The notes under the pieces: generated by a model | What the model saw: only the letters and a program-made list of their open reading frames with translations | Databases searched by the model: none | Told to the model about the DNA's origin: nothing | Assembly (NCBI RefSeq): GCF_016862275.1 | Contig: NZ_BOMQ01000104.1 | Coordinates: 1-51,576, forward strand | DNA length: 51,576 nt | Source: Actinoplanes nipponensis | GTDB lineage: Bacteria; Actinomycetota; Actinomycetes; Mycobacteriales; Micromonosporaceae | Direction of reading: 5' to 3' | Made by a program: the position numbers and the translations under genes | In this document: in pieces, positions 23,578 to 31,592 of the stretch | Numbering within the stretch: position 1 is the first letter of the stretch | Layout: the number at the start of each line of letters is the position of its first letter

Positions 23578-24494
23578 TCATGCTGGCGCTCACCGTCGTC
23601 CTGGCGGCGGTCATCGGCCTGAGTCTCGGTCTGCTGGGCGGCGGCGGCTCGATCCTCGCCGTACCCCTGCTCGTCTACGTGGCCGGGCTGCCCGCCAAGG
23701 AGGCCATCGCCACCTCGCTGCTCGTCGTCGGCGTCACCAGCGCCGTCGCCGTCGTCCCGCACGCCCGGTCGCACCGGGTGCGCTGGCGTACCGGCCTGAT
23801 CTTCGGCGCCGCGGGCATGACGGGCGCCTACGCCGGCGGACGGGTCGCCACGTACATCCCGGCGGTGGTCCTGCTGACCGCCTTCGCGGTCATGATGGTC
23901 GCCACCGCCACCGCGATGATCCGCGGCCGTCGCCCCCGCCCCGACCGGGTCGTGCCGCACGAGCTGCCGGTCGGGACGGTCATCGCCGAGGGTGTCGCCG
24001 TCGGGCTGTTCACCGGCCTCGTCGGCGCCGGCGGCGGGTTCCTGGTCGTGCCCGCGCTGGCCCTGCTGGGCGGCCTGTCGATGCCGATCGCGGTCGGCAC
24101 CTCCCTGGTCGTCATCGCCATGAAGTCCTTCGCCGGATTCGCCGGTTACCTGTCGAGCGTGCCGATCAACTGGGCGCTCGCCGCGGCCGTCACCACGGCC
24201 GCCGTCCTCGGCAGCCTCGCCGGCAGCAGGCTGGCCGGGCGCATCCGGGCGGACCTGCTCCGCCGGGCCTTCGGCTGGTTCGTGCTGGCCATGGGCGTGT
24301 TCGTGCTGGCCCAGCAACTCCCCCAGCCGGTCCGCACGAGTCCCTGGCTCTGGAGCGCCCTCGCCGTGCTCGCGGCCGGGACCGCGACGACAGCAGTCCT
24401 GTGGCGGCGGCATCGGGCTCCCCACGGCGAGGCGCCCCTTCCCGCGCCGGCCCAGCACCACGGTGTGCTCCCGCCGGCCGGATCGATCAGATGA
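23574..24494 (+). CDS. TauE/SafE-family sulfite/anion exporter
   Basis: The 306-residue membrane protein has about eight helices and the family repeats: a LGLLGGGGSILAVPLL segment near the start and the second copy GLVGAGGGFLVVPALALLGG near residue 150. It most likely exports sulfite formed by the dioxygenase. It starts by ATGA overlap with the rhodanese gene and ends 8 bases into the convergent DsrE-like gene. Confidence 0.88.
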   Translation: MIMLALTVVLAAVIGLSLGLLGGGGSILAVPLLVYVAGLPAKEAIATSLLVVGVTSAVAVVPHARSHRVRWRTGLIFGAAGMTGAYAGGRVATYIPAVVLLTAFAVMMVATATAMIRGRRPRPDRVVPHELPVGTVIAEGVAVGLFTGLVGAGGGFLVVPALALLGGLSMPIAVGTSLVVIAMKSFAGFAGYLSSVPINWALAAAVTTAAVLGSLAGSRLAGRIRADLLRRAFGWFVLAMGVFVLAQQLPQPVRTSPWLWSALAVLAAGTATTAVLWRRHRAPHGEAPLPAPAQHHGVLPPAGSIR

Positions 24495-24999
24495 ACAGCA
24501 GCTGGGCGCCGTCGGTCTTCTCGATGAAGTCAGCGGCGTTGATGATGTCCTCGACGCCGTCGTACAGGTCGTCCTTGGTCACGTGCATCATGTCCGCGGA
24601 CATCCGGCACGCCCACAGGTGACCGCCGGAGGCGACGATCTGCTCCAGGAATTCCGGCACCTCGGGCACCCCGACGTCGGCGATCTGCTTCCTCATCTGG
24701 TGGGTGGCCAGCGCGGTCATCCCGGGCAGGCCGCCGACGCCCTGCGGCAGGTGGGTGGCGGTGTTGCCCAGCGGGGTGAACTTGAGGTTCGCCATCCGCG
24801 ACTTCGTGATCATGTCGAAGCCCCAGAAGGTGAAGAACAGGTGGGTCTCGACGCCCTCGCCGAGGGCCGCGTTGGCCAGCACGAGACCGGGGTAGGCCAT
24901 GTCGAGGGTGCCCTTGGAGCAGATGATGGCGAGCTTGCGGCCGGTGGTCTCGTCGTCGCCGAAGTTCGGGACGATCGCCGGTGCGGCTTGGGTGGTCAT
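24487..24999 (-). CDS. DsrE/DsrF-like family protein
   Basis: The 170-residue protein matches the DsrE/DsrF/DrsH-like (DUF6044/peroxiredoxin-like DsrE) group: KLAIICSKGTLDMAYPGL near the start, LFFTFWGFD and a C-terminal region with HLWACRMS, whose Cys is the likely sulfur carrier. Such proteins pass persulfide sulfur between rhodaneses, TusA/DsrC-like partners and reductases. It follows the DsrC-like gene by 14 bases on the minus strand and converges on TauE with overlapping stops. Confidence 0.85.
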   Translation of the reverse strand: MTTQAAPAIVPNFGDDETTGRKLAIICSKGTLDMAYPGLVLANAALGEGVETHLFFTFWGFDMITKSRMANLKFTPLGNTATHLPQGVGGLPGMTALATHQMRKQIADVGVPEVPEFLEQIVASGGHLWACRMSADMMHVTKDDLYDGVEDIINAADFIEKTDGAQLLFI

Positions 25000-25013
25000 G
25001 GCAGTGCTCCCGT

Positions 25014-25328
25014 TCAGACGCAGCCGTGGGGCTTGGGCAGGCCGGCGATGTAGGCCATCTTCTTGGCCGGCTTCTTGGGGAAGAGGGTGAACAGCTCCTT
25101 GGTGCCGACACCGCTGAGGGTGGAGACCCGGCGCAGCGTGGCCGTCTCGCCCTGGGTGGCGTAGTCGTCGCGCAGGAAGGCGACCACCTTGCGGTGCGCG
25201 TCGGTGAGGTCGATGCCGATCTGCGCGGCGAGCTGCTCGGCCAGCTCGGGGGTCCATTCGTCGTAGCTGGTCAGGAAGCCCTCGGCGTCGACGTGGATGT
25301 CGCGGCCGGCGATGCTGGTGACGGGCAT
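25014..25328 (-). CDS. TusE/DsrC-like sulfur-carrier protein
   Basis: The 104-residue protein has the DsrC fold signature (GFLTSYDEWTPELAEQLA) and ends in GLPKPHGCV, with the conserved penultimate Cys103. The second Cys of true DsrC, about ten residues earlier, is absent, as in TusE and RspA-type members, so it probably transfers sulfur rather than forming the DsrC trisulfide. GAGGAG is upstream. It starts 5 bases after the SQR-like stop and is clearly in that operon. Confidence 0.88.
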   Translation of the reverse strand: MPVTSIAGRDIHVDAEGFLTSYDEWTPELAEQLAAQIGIDLTDAHRKVVAFLRDDYATQGETATLRRVSTLSGVGTKELFTLFPKKPAKKMAYIAGLPKPHGCV

Positions 25329-25333
25329 GGTGT

Positions 25334-26575
25334 TCACTCCTCGGCGTGCGGTAGGTGCTTGCCGGCCATCGACATGTGCGCCGGCAACGGGATCGGCCGC
25401 CCGGGCAGCAGGACGTTCCAGTACATCCACCGGAACGCGAGCTTGCCCCAGTGGTTGACGGCCGCCTCGTCGAGCAGCCGGAACGGGCCCAGGGCCGGCA
25501 CCGGGTAGCGGCCGGGCAGCGGCTCGGTGTCGTAGTTGAAGTCGATCAGCAGGGCCCTGCCGCCCCCGGACTCGACGAAGCAGTTGGCGTGCCCGTCGAA
25601 CCGCCCGGTCATCGGCCGCCCGGCCGCGTACGCGACGAAGTTGTCGGTGAACACCTCGACCGCGAAGTGCGCCACCGATCCGGCCTTGGAGGTCGGGATG
25701 TCGTTGGCGTCGCCGAGGGCGAAGATGTTGTCGTACGCCCGGGACAGCAGGGTGCTCCGGTCGACGGGCACCAGGTTCAGCTCGTCGCCCAGCCCGGAGC
25801 GGGCCACGTAGTCGGCCCCCATGTTCAGCGGCACGGTGACCAGCAGGTCGAACGGGATCTCCCGCTCGTCGTACGACACCAGCGTGGTGCCGTCGACGCG
25901 TTCGACCAGGAAGTCCGGCTCGACGGTGATCTTGCGCTCGTCCAGCATCGAGCCGAGCCGGGCGGCGGCGACCGGCTTGGTGAACGCGCCCGGCAGCGGG
26001 GTGGCGTACACCAGCTCGACCCGGTCCCGCATGCCGCGCCGGCGGAAGTGGGCGTCGGCCAGGAAGGCGAACTCCAGCGGCGCGACGGGACACTTGATCG
26101 GCATGTCGGTGATGTGCACGACCAGCCGGCCACCGTCGAACGCGTCGAGCGCCCGGGCCAGGGCCAGCGCGCCGTCGTAGGTGTAGAAGTCGAAGATGCT
26201 CCGGCGCCACTGCCCGCCGTCGAGCATGCCCGGGGTCTGGTCCGGCCGCGGGGTCACGCCCGTGGCGATCACCAGGTAGTCGTACGGCAGGGACCGGCCG
26301 TCGGCCAGCAGCACCCGGTTCTCGGCCGCGGCCACCCGGTCGACCTCGCCCCGCACCAGGTCCACGCCGTCGGCGACCAGCGGCCGGAGCGGCCTGACGA
26401 CCTGATCCGGGCTGTACGTGCCGAACGGCAGGAACAGGTAGCCCGGCTGGTAGTAGTGCGTGTCGCCGGGCTCCACCACGGTGATCTGCCAGTCGGCGCG
26501 GGCCAGGCGGTGGCGCAGCTTGTTGACCACCATCGTGCCCGCCGTACCGGCGCCCAGGACGAGTAGCCGTCGCAT
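25334..26575 (-). CDS. Sulfide:quinone oxidoreductase-like flavoprotein
   Basis: The 413-residue FAD protein has the GAGTAG dinucleotide motif at 8-13, the ATG motif LVIATGVTPR at about 101-110 and the C-terminal FALGDAND segment typical of pyridine nucleotide-disulfide/SQR proteins. Cys162 (IKCPVAP) matches the catalytic Cys position of SQR; another Cys lies in the HANCFVE segment. It would oxidise sulfide to persulfide and feed electrons to quinone. GGGAGGTG precedes the ATG at 26575. It heads the SQR-TusE-DsrE operon behind a CstR-type site. FCSD- or NDH-2-like activity is the main alternative. Confidence 0.85.
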   Translation of the reverse strand: MRRLLVLGAGTAGTMVVNKLRHRLARADWQITVVEPGDTHYYQPGYLFLPFGTYSPDQVVRPLRPLVADGVDLVRGEVDRVAAAENRVLLADGRSLPYDYLVIATGVTPRPDQTPGMLDGGQWRRSIFDFYTYDGALALARALDAFDGGRLVVHITDMPIKCPVAPLEFAFLADAHFRRRGMRDRVELVYATPLPGAFTKPVAAARLGSMLDERKITVEPDFLVERVDGTTLVSYDEREIPFDLLVTVPLNMGADYVARSGLGDELNLVPVDRSTLLSRAYDNIFALGDANDIPTSKAGSVAHFAVEVFTDNFVAYAAGRPMTGRFDGHANCFVESGGGRALLIDFNYDTEPLPGRYPVPALGPFRLLDEAAVNHWGKLAFRWMYWNVLLPGRPIPLPAHMSMAGKHLPHAEE

Positions 26576-26597
26576 CGCGCCCACCTCCCGTTCCTTG

Positions 26598-26613
26598 ATA
26601 CCCCCCACGGTAT
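26598..26613. promoter_or_regulatory. CstR-type operator before the SQR-like operon
   Basis: ATACCCCCCACGGTAT keeps the ATACCCC and GGTAT halves. It lies 22 bases upstream of the SQR-like start on the minus strand. Confidence 0.6.
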
Positions 26614-26774
26614 TCAGAAGGCCGGTGGCGGCGTAGGGGCCGAGGTCCCGTCCGGGACGGGACCGTCGGACCGCAGCCCCGTCCCGCCGCGTCGGGACGT
26701 CCGCCTCTGGATGCCGGCCACCGGCGGCGCCACGATCGAGACGTGAACAGCTGCTGCGCTGAGCGGACGCGGCC

Positions 26775-27824
26775 ATGACCGTCGCCCATCGCCTGCCGCC
26801 CTCCGTGGGGGGCCGGTGGCTCGCCCTGTCCGCGGTCACGGCGGCGTGGGCCGCCGCGTACTGGGTGAACGGGTGGCTGTGGGATCTCCTGCTCTACGAC
26901 GCGCTCGGCCTGGCCCGGACGGCCCGATCGACCGAGACGATCCACTTCTTCCTGTACGACAGCATCAAGATCGTGCTGATGCTGGTGGGGATCATCTTCG
27001 TGGTCACCGTCCTGCGCTCGTACCTGAGCATCGAGCGGACCCGGGCGATGCTCGGCGGCCGGCGCGAGGGCGCGGGCAACGTCCTGGCCGCCGGTCTCGG
27101 CGTGGTCACGCCCTTCTGTTCCTGCAGCGCGGTCCCCGCGTTCATCGGCTTCGTCGCGGCCGGGGTCCCGATCGGGGTGACCCTCAGCTTCCTGATCGCG
27201 AGCCCGCTGGTCAACGAGCTCGCCGTCGGCATGCTCTTCGCCCTGTTCGGCTGGCGGATCGCGGCGGTCTACGTGCTCGCCGGCCTCGCCGTGGCGATCG
27301 CCGGCGGCTGGATCCTGGGCCGCCTCGGCGCGCAGCGGTGGGTCGAGCCGTTCGTGTTCGAGACCAGGCTCGGCGGGCAGGTCGTGGACTCCGCCGAGGG
27401 GCTCGGCTTCGACGAGCGCGTCCAGATGGGTGTCGAGGAGGTCGGATCGATCCTGCGGAAGATCTGGCCCTACCTGCTGGCCGGCATCGGCGTCGGCGCG
27501 GCCATTCACGGATGGGCGCCCGAGTCCTTCTTCGCCGACCACGCCGGCAGGGGCAACGCGTTCGGCGTGCTCGTCGCGGTCGTCGTCGGCATCCCGCTGT
27601 ACTCCAACGCCGCGGGCGTCATGCCCCTGGTGCTGGCCCTGCACGACAAGGGCCTGCCGATGGGCACCCTGCTCGCCTTCATGATGAGCGTCGTCGCGCT
27701 GAGCCTGCCCGAGCTGATCCTGCTGCGCCGCGTGCTCCGACCGCAGCTGCTCGCGGCGTTCGTCGGCGTCGTCGGCGCCGGCATCGTCGCGGTCGGCTAC
27801 CTGTTCAACGCCGTCCTCGGCTGA
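26775..27824 (+). CDS. SO_0444/ArsP-family permease
   Basis: The 349-residue membrane protein has about eight to ten helices and the family motif TPFCSCSAVP (about 115-124), where a Cys pair lies in a helix break, plus a second copy-like region VGIPLYSNAAGVMPL. It belongs to the PF03773 permease group that includes organoarsenical exporter ArsP and the SO_0444 Cu/As-type exporters. The next gene encodes its usual thioredoxin-like partner. The transported species is unknown; a thiol-bound metal(loid) or sulfur compound is inferred from the Cys motif and the neighbourhood. Confidence 0.82.
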   Translation: MTVAHRLPPSVGGRWLALSAVTAAWAAAYWVNGWLWDLLLYDALGLARTARSTETIHFFLYDSIKIVLMLVGIIFVVTVLRSYLSIERTRAMLGGRREGAGNVLAAGLGVVTPFCSCSAVPAFIGFVAAGVPIGVTLSFLIASPLVNELAVGMLFALFGWRIAAVYVLAGLAVAIAGGWILGRLGAQRWVEPFVFETRLGGQVVDSAEGLGFDERVQMGVEEVGSILRKIWPYLLAGIGVGAAIHGWAPESFFADHAGRGNAFGVLVAVVVGIPLYSNAAGVMPLVLALHDKGLPMGTLLAFMMSVVALSLPELILLRRVLRPQLLAAFVGVVGAGIVAVGYLFNAVLG

Positions 27825-27849
27825 CCACGTCGACCCGGAAGGACAACCG

Positions 27850-28092
27850 ATGATCATCAAGGTGCTCGGCCCCGGCTGCGCCAACTGCCTCACCCTCGAA
27901 CGCCGGGCCCGCGAGGCGGTCGACGCGCTCGGGCTCGACGCCACCATCGAGAAGGTCGAGGACTTTCCCACCATCGTCGGCTACGGGGTGCTGGCGACAC
28001 CCGCGCTCGTGGTCGACGAGAAGGTCGTCGTGTCCGGGCGGGTGCCGACCACGGCCGGGCTCCGCGACCTGCTCAGCGGCCGCGCCGCCTGA
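27850..28092 (+). CDS. Small thioredoxin-like redox protein
   Basis: This 80-residue thioredoxin-fold protein (MTH895/redox-active disulfide protein 2 type) has CANC at residues 10-13 and cis-Pro in LATPALVVD. It begins 25 bases after the permease, with GGAAGGACA upstream. The pair permease plus small CxxC protein recurs in bacteria, so it probably delivers cargo to, or reduces the Cys pair of, the permease. Confidence 0.88.
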   Translation: MIIKVLGPGCANCLTLERRAREAVDALGLDATIEKVEDFPTIVGYGVLATPALVVDEKVVVSGRVPTTAGLRDLLSGRAA

Positions 28093-28206
28093 CCCGTCCG
28101 GCTCGTTTCAGCGCCACCTCAGCTCCGTTCCCGTCCCGCCTGCCATCGTCCGGCGACGGACGGCGGCCGCATCGGCGCGGCCGCCCCGCTACGGAGGAGG
28201 AGCGAC

Positions 28207-28335
28207 ATGGTACGCATTCTGGGGCCGGCGCCGGTGGCGCCGGCCGGGCCCGCCGCGATCACCGTCACCGTGATCACCGTCAGCAGTGATCCGATCGGCA
28301 CGTCGGCCACCTTCGGGCTGACCGTCACCGGCTGA
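28207..28335 (+). CDS. Hypothetical 42-residue small ORF
   Basis: ATG at 28207 is preceded by GGAGGAGG at ideal spacing and the frame stays open for 42 codons to TGA. The product has a Gly/Ala/Pro head and a beta-type tail (ITVTVITVSSD, TFGLTVTG) like the final strands of a secreted Ig-like domain. It has no signal peptide. It sits 11 bases before the propeller gene, whose ribosome site follows its stop. It may be a real small protein, a leader peptide or a truncated gene. I do not recognise it. Confidence 0.45.
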   Translation: MVRILGPAPVAPAGPAAITVTVITVSSDPIGTSATFGLTVTG

Positions 28336-28346
28336 GGGGAGGACCG

Positions 28347-29717
28347 ATGCGCATCCGACTCATACCGGCCGCCGTCGCCGCCCTTCTCCTGGCGGCGGTC
28401 GTCGCGCCCGCTCCGGCCGTGGGGGCCACGGCGGCGAGCTGGCCGCAGTTCGGGCACGACGCCCGGCTCAGCGGGGCCAACCCGGACGAGAGGATCATCA
28501 CCCGGGACACGGTCGGCGGGCTCACCCTGGACTACGTCGCGGCCGGGCCGGCGAACCCGGTGTTCGGCGGCATCTCCGGGTCCTCGCCGGCCGTCGCCGG
28601 CGGGGTCGCGTACGTCGGCACCGACCAGGGCCTGCTGATCGCCTGGCCGGCCACCGGCTGCGGCGCCGACCAGTGCGACCCGCTGTGGACCGCCCCGCTC
28701 AGCAACGGCGCGTTCACCACCCCGGCGGTGGCCGGCGGGCTGGTCTTCGTCTCGTCGGCGGGCAACGCCGAGAACGGGCTCGGCACGCTCGCCGCGTTCC
28801 CGGCCGCCGGCTGCGGCCGACCGTCCTGCCGGCCGGTCTGGACGGCGGCGGTGCCCAACACCGACTCGTCGCCGACGGTCGCCGGCGGCGTGCTCTACAT
28901 CGTCGCCAACGACGGCCGGCTGCTGGCCTTCACCGCGTCCGGTTGCGGCCGGCCCACCTGCGCGCCGCTGTGGACCGGCAACCTGAAGACTTCCGGCCAG
29001 GGTGCGCCCGCGGTGGCCAACGGCCTGGTGTACGCGACCTCGGCGGAGCGGCTGGTGGCGTTCGCGGCCGGCGGCTGCGGCCGGCGCACGTGTCCCCCGG
29101 TCTGGGCCAGCCGGCCGGTCGACGGGGCGGACACCGGCTCCGGACTGATCCAGGACGTGGGACCGACGGTGAACGGCGACACGGTGTACTTCGCCAGCGT
29201 CGACTTCCAGAGCGCGCGGACCAGCACGATCTACGCCATGTCGTCCTCGGGCTGCGCGGCCGGACAGAGCCTCGACTGCGCGCCGCTCTGGGTCACCCAC
29301 CCGGCCGACTTCGACGCGATCCAGGCGAACCTCACCGTCGCCGACGGCTTCCTGTACGGCAGCACGGCAGGACTGCTGTACGCGTTCGACGCGGGCGGCT
29401 GCGGCCGGGCGGTCTGCGGGTTCCGCTGGCTGGGCAACCTCGGCACGAGCACCGGCACCGGGGCGTCCCCGTCGGTCGCCGGCGGCGTCACGTACTACAC
29501 GCAGAACGACGGCCGGATCGGCGGCTTCGACGCGCGGGGCTGCGGCGACCTCGTCTGTGGACCCGTCTTCTCGACGGTCACCCAGCCGTTCGAGGCGTTC
29601 ATGACCACGCCGGCGATCGTCAACGGCCGGCTGTACGTGGCCGGGCCGGCGGTCGGCGGCCGGCCCACCATGTGGGTCTACCACCTGCCGGCCGGGGGCA
29701 CGCACCCGCGCCGGTGA
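28347..29717 (+). CDS. Secreted beta-propeller protein (PQQ-like repeats, Cys-paired)
   Basis: The 456-residue precursor has a signal peptide (about 1-27). The remainder is at least six repeats of about 55-60 residues of the form SPAVAGGVAYV...LLAF.A.GCG.P.C.P.W, a PQQ/YVTN-type beta-propeller in which each blade carries a GCG-x(2-3)-C pair, likely a disulfide. It has no catalytic motif. GGGGAGGA precedes the ATG. Function is unknown; a surface binding or scaffold role is likely. Confidence 0.8.
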   Translation: MRIRLIPAAVAALLLAAVVAPAPAVGATAASWPQFGHDARLSGANPDERIITRDTVGGLTLDYVAAGPANPVFGGISGSSPAVAGGVAYVGTDQGLLIAWPATGCGADQCDPLWTAPLSNGAFTTPAVAGGLVFVSSAGNAENGLGTLAAFPAAGCGRPSCRPVWTAAVPNTDSSPTVAGGVLYIVANDGRLLAFTASGCGRPTCAPLWTGNLKTSGQGAPAVANGLVYATSAERLVAFAAGGCGRRTCPPVWASRPVDGADTGSGLIQDVGPTVNGDTVYFASVDFQSARTSTIYAMSSSGCAAGQSLDCAPLWVTHPADFDAIQANLTVADGFLYGSTAGLLYAFDAGGCGRAVCGFRWLGNLGTSTGTGASPSVAGGVTYYTQNDGRIGGFDARGCGDLVCGPVFSTVTQPFEAFMTTPAIVNGRLYVAGPAVGGRPTMWVYHLPAGGTHPRR

Positions 29718-29720
29718 GGG

Positions 29721-30330
29721 TCACCCGCGGCGGGCGGTGACGCGACAGCGGCCGGCGCCGGCGCCGTCCACCCGCGCCACCGCGATGTCCAGGAAATGCG
29801 GATCGTCCCAGCCGTCGGCGAGCGTCCACGCGTGGATCACCAACGAGCGCTCGCCGGGCCCGGCCGCGCGCAGCCGTTCCCAGTTGCGCGAGGTCACCAC
29901 GAGCACCCCCGCCCTCGCGCAGGACGCCGGCCATCGCCCGCAACGCGGCGCGCCGGGCCGCCTTCCCGGCGGCATGCGGGAGGGAGTTGCCGACGCAGAA
30001 GACCGCGTCGAACGACTCCGGCCAGCCCCGGGCGGGGAGATCCGCCCACTCGCACGCCACCGCGGCCAGCTCGGCGTGGTGCCGCCCGGCCAGGGACCGG
30101 GTGCGCTCCACCATGGCCACGCTGGCGTCGGCGGCGACCACCTCGAAGCCGCGGCGCGCCAGGCCCACCGCGAGCAGGCCGGTGCCCGCCGCGCAGTCCA
30201 GGACCCGGGCGCCGCCGCCGAGCGCGTCCACGACGTCGGCGAACGCCGCCACCGACCCCTCCGGCGTCAGCAGCTGGTCGGGGACGAGCCAGTCGTGGAC
30301 GTCGGCCAGCGCGTCGTACGAACCCGCCAC
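29721..30330 (-). pseudogene. SAM-dependent methyltransferase, frameshifted
   Basis: Minus-strand frame one from GTG at 30330 gives a class I methyltransferase N-terminus (SYDALADVHDWL, motif I VLDCAAGTGLLAVGLA, FDAVFCVGNSLPH) as far as GVLREG. The family continuation GVLVVTSRNWERLR and the C-terminus lie in another frame ending at 29721. The shift falls at a run of five C (29906-29910); four would restore one protein of about 203 residues. This is either a true inactivating insertion or a base error in a homopolymer. The small-molecule O- or N-methyl acceptor is unknown. Confidence 0.75.
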
Positions 30331-30462
30331 GACAGCACCACCTTCACCGGAGGGCCGGCCGGGCACATCGGCAGTGTCCCCGGCAATTGGGACGCAGGCG
30401 TACGACGGCGACCCGGGCCGGTCCGCCACGACCGGCCCGGGCCCGTACAGCGCCCCGGGGGG

Positions 30463-31581
30463 TTATCCGTCGACGCGGAAGGCGATTCCCGACGACTGCC
30501 CGGTCGTGCCGTCGGACTGGGCGCCGACCACCCACTCCGTGTCGGCGTCTGCGGCCGTCACCGCGGTGAGCAGGGGCGTGCCCACACCGCCGGTGACCGG
30601 CAGCGGCGTCACCGACCAGGTCGTCCCGTTCCAGTGGGCCACGGCGGGCAGGCTCGCGGCGTCGAAGCCGGCGACCCACACGTCGGTGGCCGACCGGGCG
30701 GTCACGCCGCGCAGCCCCGCCAGCGGCGGCCCGGCGACCGGGTTCCAGGCCGTGCCGTTCCAGCGGATCACGAACGCGCCGCCGGCGCTCGACCCGACGG
30801 CCCACGCGTCCGACGCGGAGACGGCCGCGACGTCGTAGAGGAACGTGCTGCCGTTGCTGGGACTGGCCACCTGGGTCCAGTCGGCGCCGTCCCAGTGCAG
30901 GACCGTCGACTGCCGGACCCGGTTGCCGTACGGCAGATTCAGCGAGTACCCGACGGCCCAGACGTTCCCGCTCGCCACGCCGTCCACCGCGGTCAGGAAG
31001 TTCGTCCTGGTGCCCGGGCTGGGCGCCGGCGCCGGGCTCCAGGCCGTGCCGTTGTAATGCATAGTCAGCGTCTTGCGGAAGGTGGAGTTGGTCGAGGCGC
31101 TCTGCCCCACCGCCCACGCGTCGCTCGCCGAGAACGCCTTCACCGCGGCGAACTCGGTGTCCGTGCCGGCCGCACCGGGCACGGACTGCCGGCTCCACGC
31201 CGACCCGTTCCAGCGCAGCGCGACGGCGGCCTTCGCGCCGCCACTCGCGGCGGTCGAGTTGCCCACCGCGAACGCGTTGCCCGGCGACGTCGCGTCGACC
31301 CCGGTCAGGTCGGCCCAGCCGTTCGCGCCGCCGGCCAGCAGGTCCGGGCTCGGGACCAGGCTCCACCGCGTACCGTTGAACCGCTGGACCACCCCGTTGC
31401 CGTTGCCGCCGACCGCCCAGCCGTCGGCCGACGACACCGCGTCCACGCTGAACAGGCCACCGAAGAAGCCGGTCGACTGCACCGGCACCTGGGTCGCCGT
31501 CGCCGCCAAGGCGGGACCGGCGGCGGCCAGCACCAGGCCGGTGACGACCGCCGAGGCGGCGACACTACGCACTGCTCCCAT
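30463..31581 (-). CDS. Secreted WAVG-repeat beta-propeller protein 3
   Basis: The 372-residue precursor has a signal peptide ending near ALAAT (about 28). Six to seven repeats of about 45-50 residues follow, each with a DAWAVG or NVWAVG strand and a later HWNGxxW strand, the pattern of Kelch/BNR-like propellers. No enzyme motif is visible. AAAGGA precedes the ATG. It lies 11 bases after paralogue 2 in one operon with paralogue 1 and the SARP gene. Biological role unknown. Confidence 0.82.
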   Translation of the reverse strand: MGAVRSVAASAVVTGLVLAAAGPALAATATQVPVQSTGFFGGLFSVDAVSSADGWAVGGNGNGVVQRFNGTRWSLVPSPDLLAGGANGWADLTGVDATSPGNAFAVGNSTAASGGAKAAVALRWNGSAWSRQSVPGAAGTDTEFAAVKAFSASDAWAVGQSASTNSTFRKTLTMHYNGTAWSPAPAPSPGTRTNFLTAVDGVASGNVWAVGYSLNLPYGNRVRQSTVLHWDGADWTQVASPSNGSTFLYDVAAVSASDAWAVGSSAGGAFVIRWNGTAWNPVAGPPLAGLRGVTARSATDVWVAGFDAASLPAVAHWNGTTWSVTPLPVTGGVGTPLLTAVTAADADTEWVVGAQSDGTTGQSSGIAFRVDG

Positions 31582-31592
31582 GTTCCGTCCTT

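Noticed and set aside
25017..25328. Dissimilatory sulfite reductase partner DsrC
   Set aside because: Only the penultimate Cys is present and no dsrAB or dsrMK genes occur, so TusE/RspA-like was preferred.
26775..28092. Arsenic resistance pair
   Set aside because: The permease family includes ArsP, but no arsR, arsC or arsM lies here, so a specific arsenic role was not assigned.
29720..29741. GTCACC...GGTGAC hairpin between the propeller and methyltransferase genes as a terminator
   Set aside because: The stem is only six bases and includes the methyltransferase stop codon; too weak to annotate as a feature.
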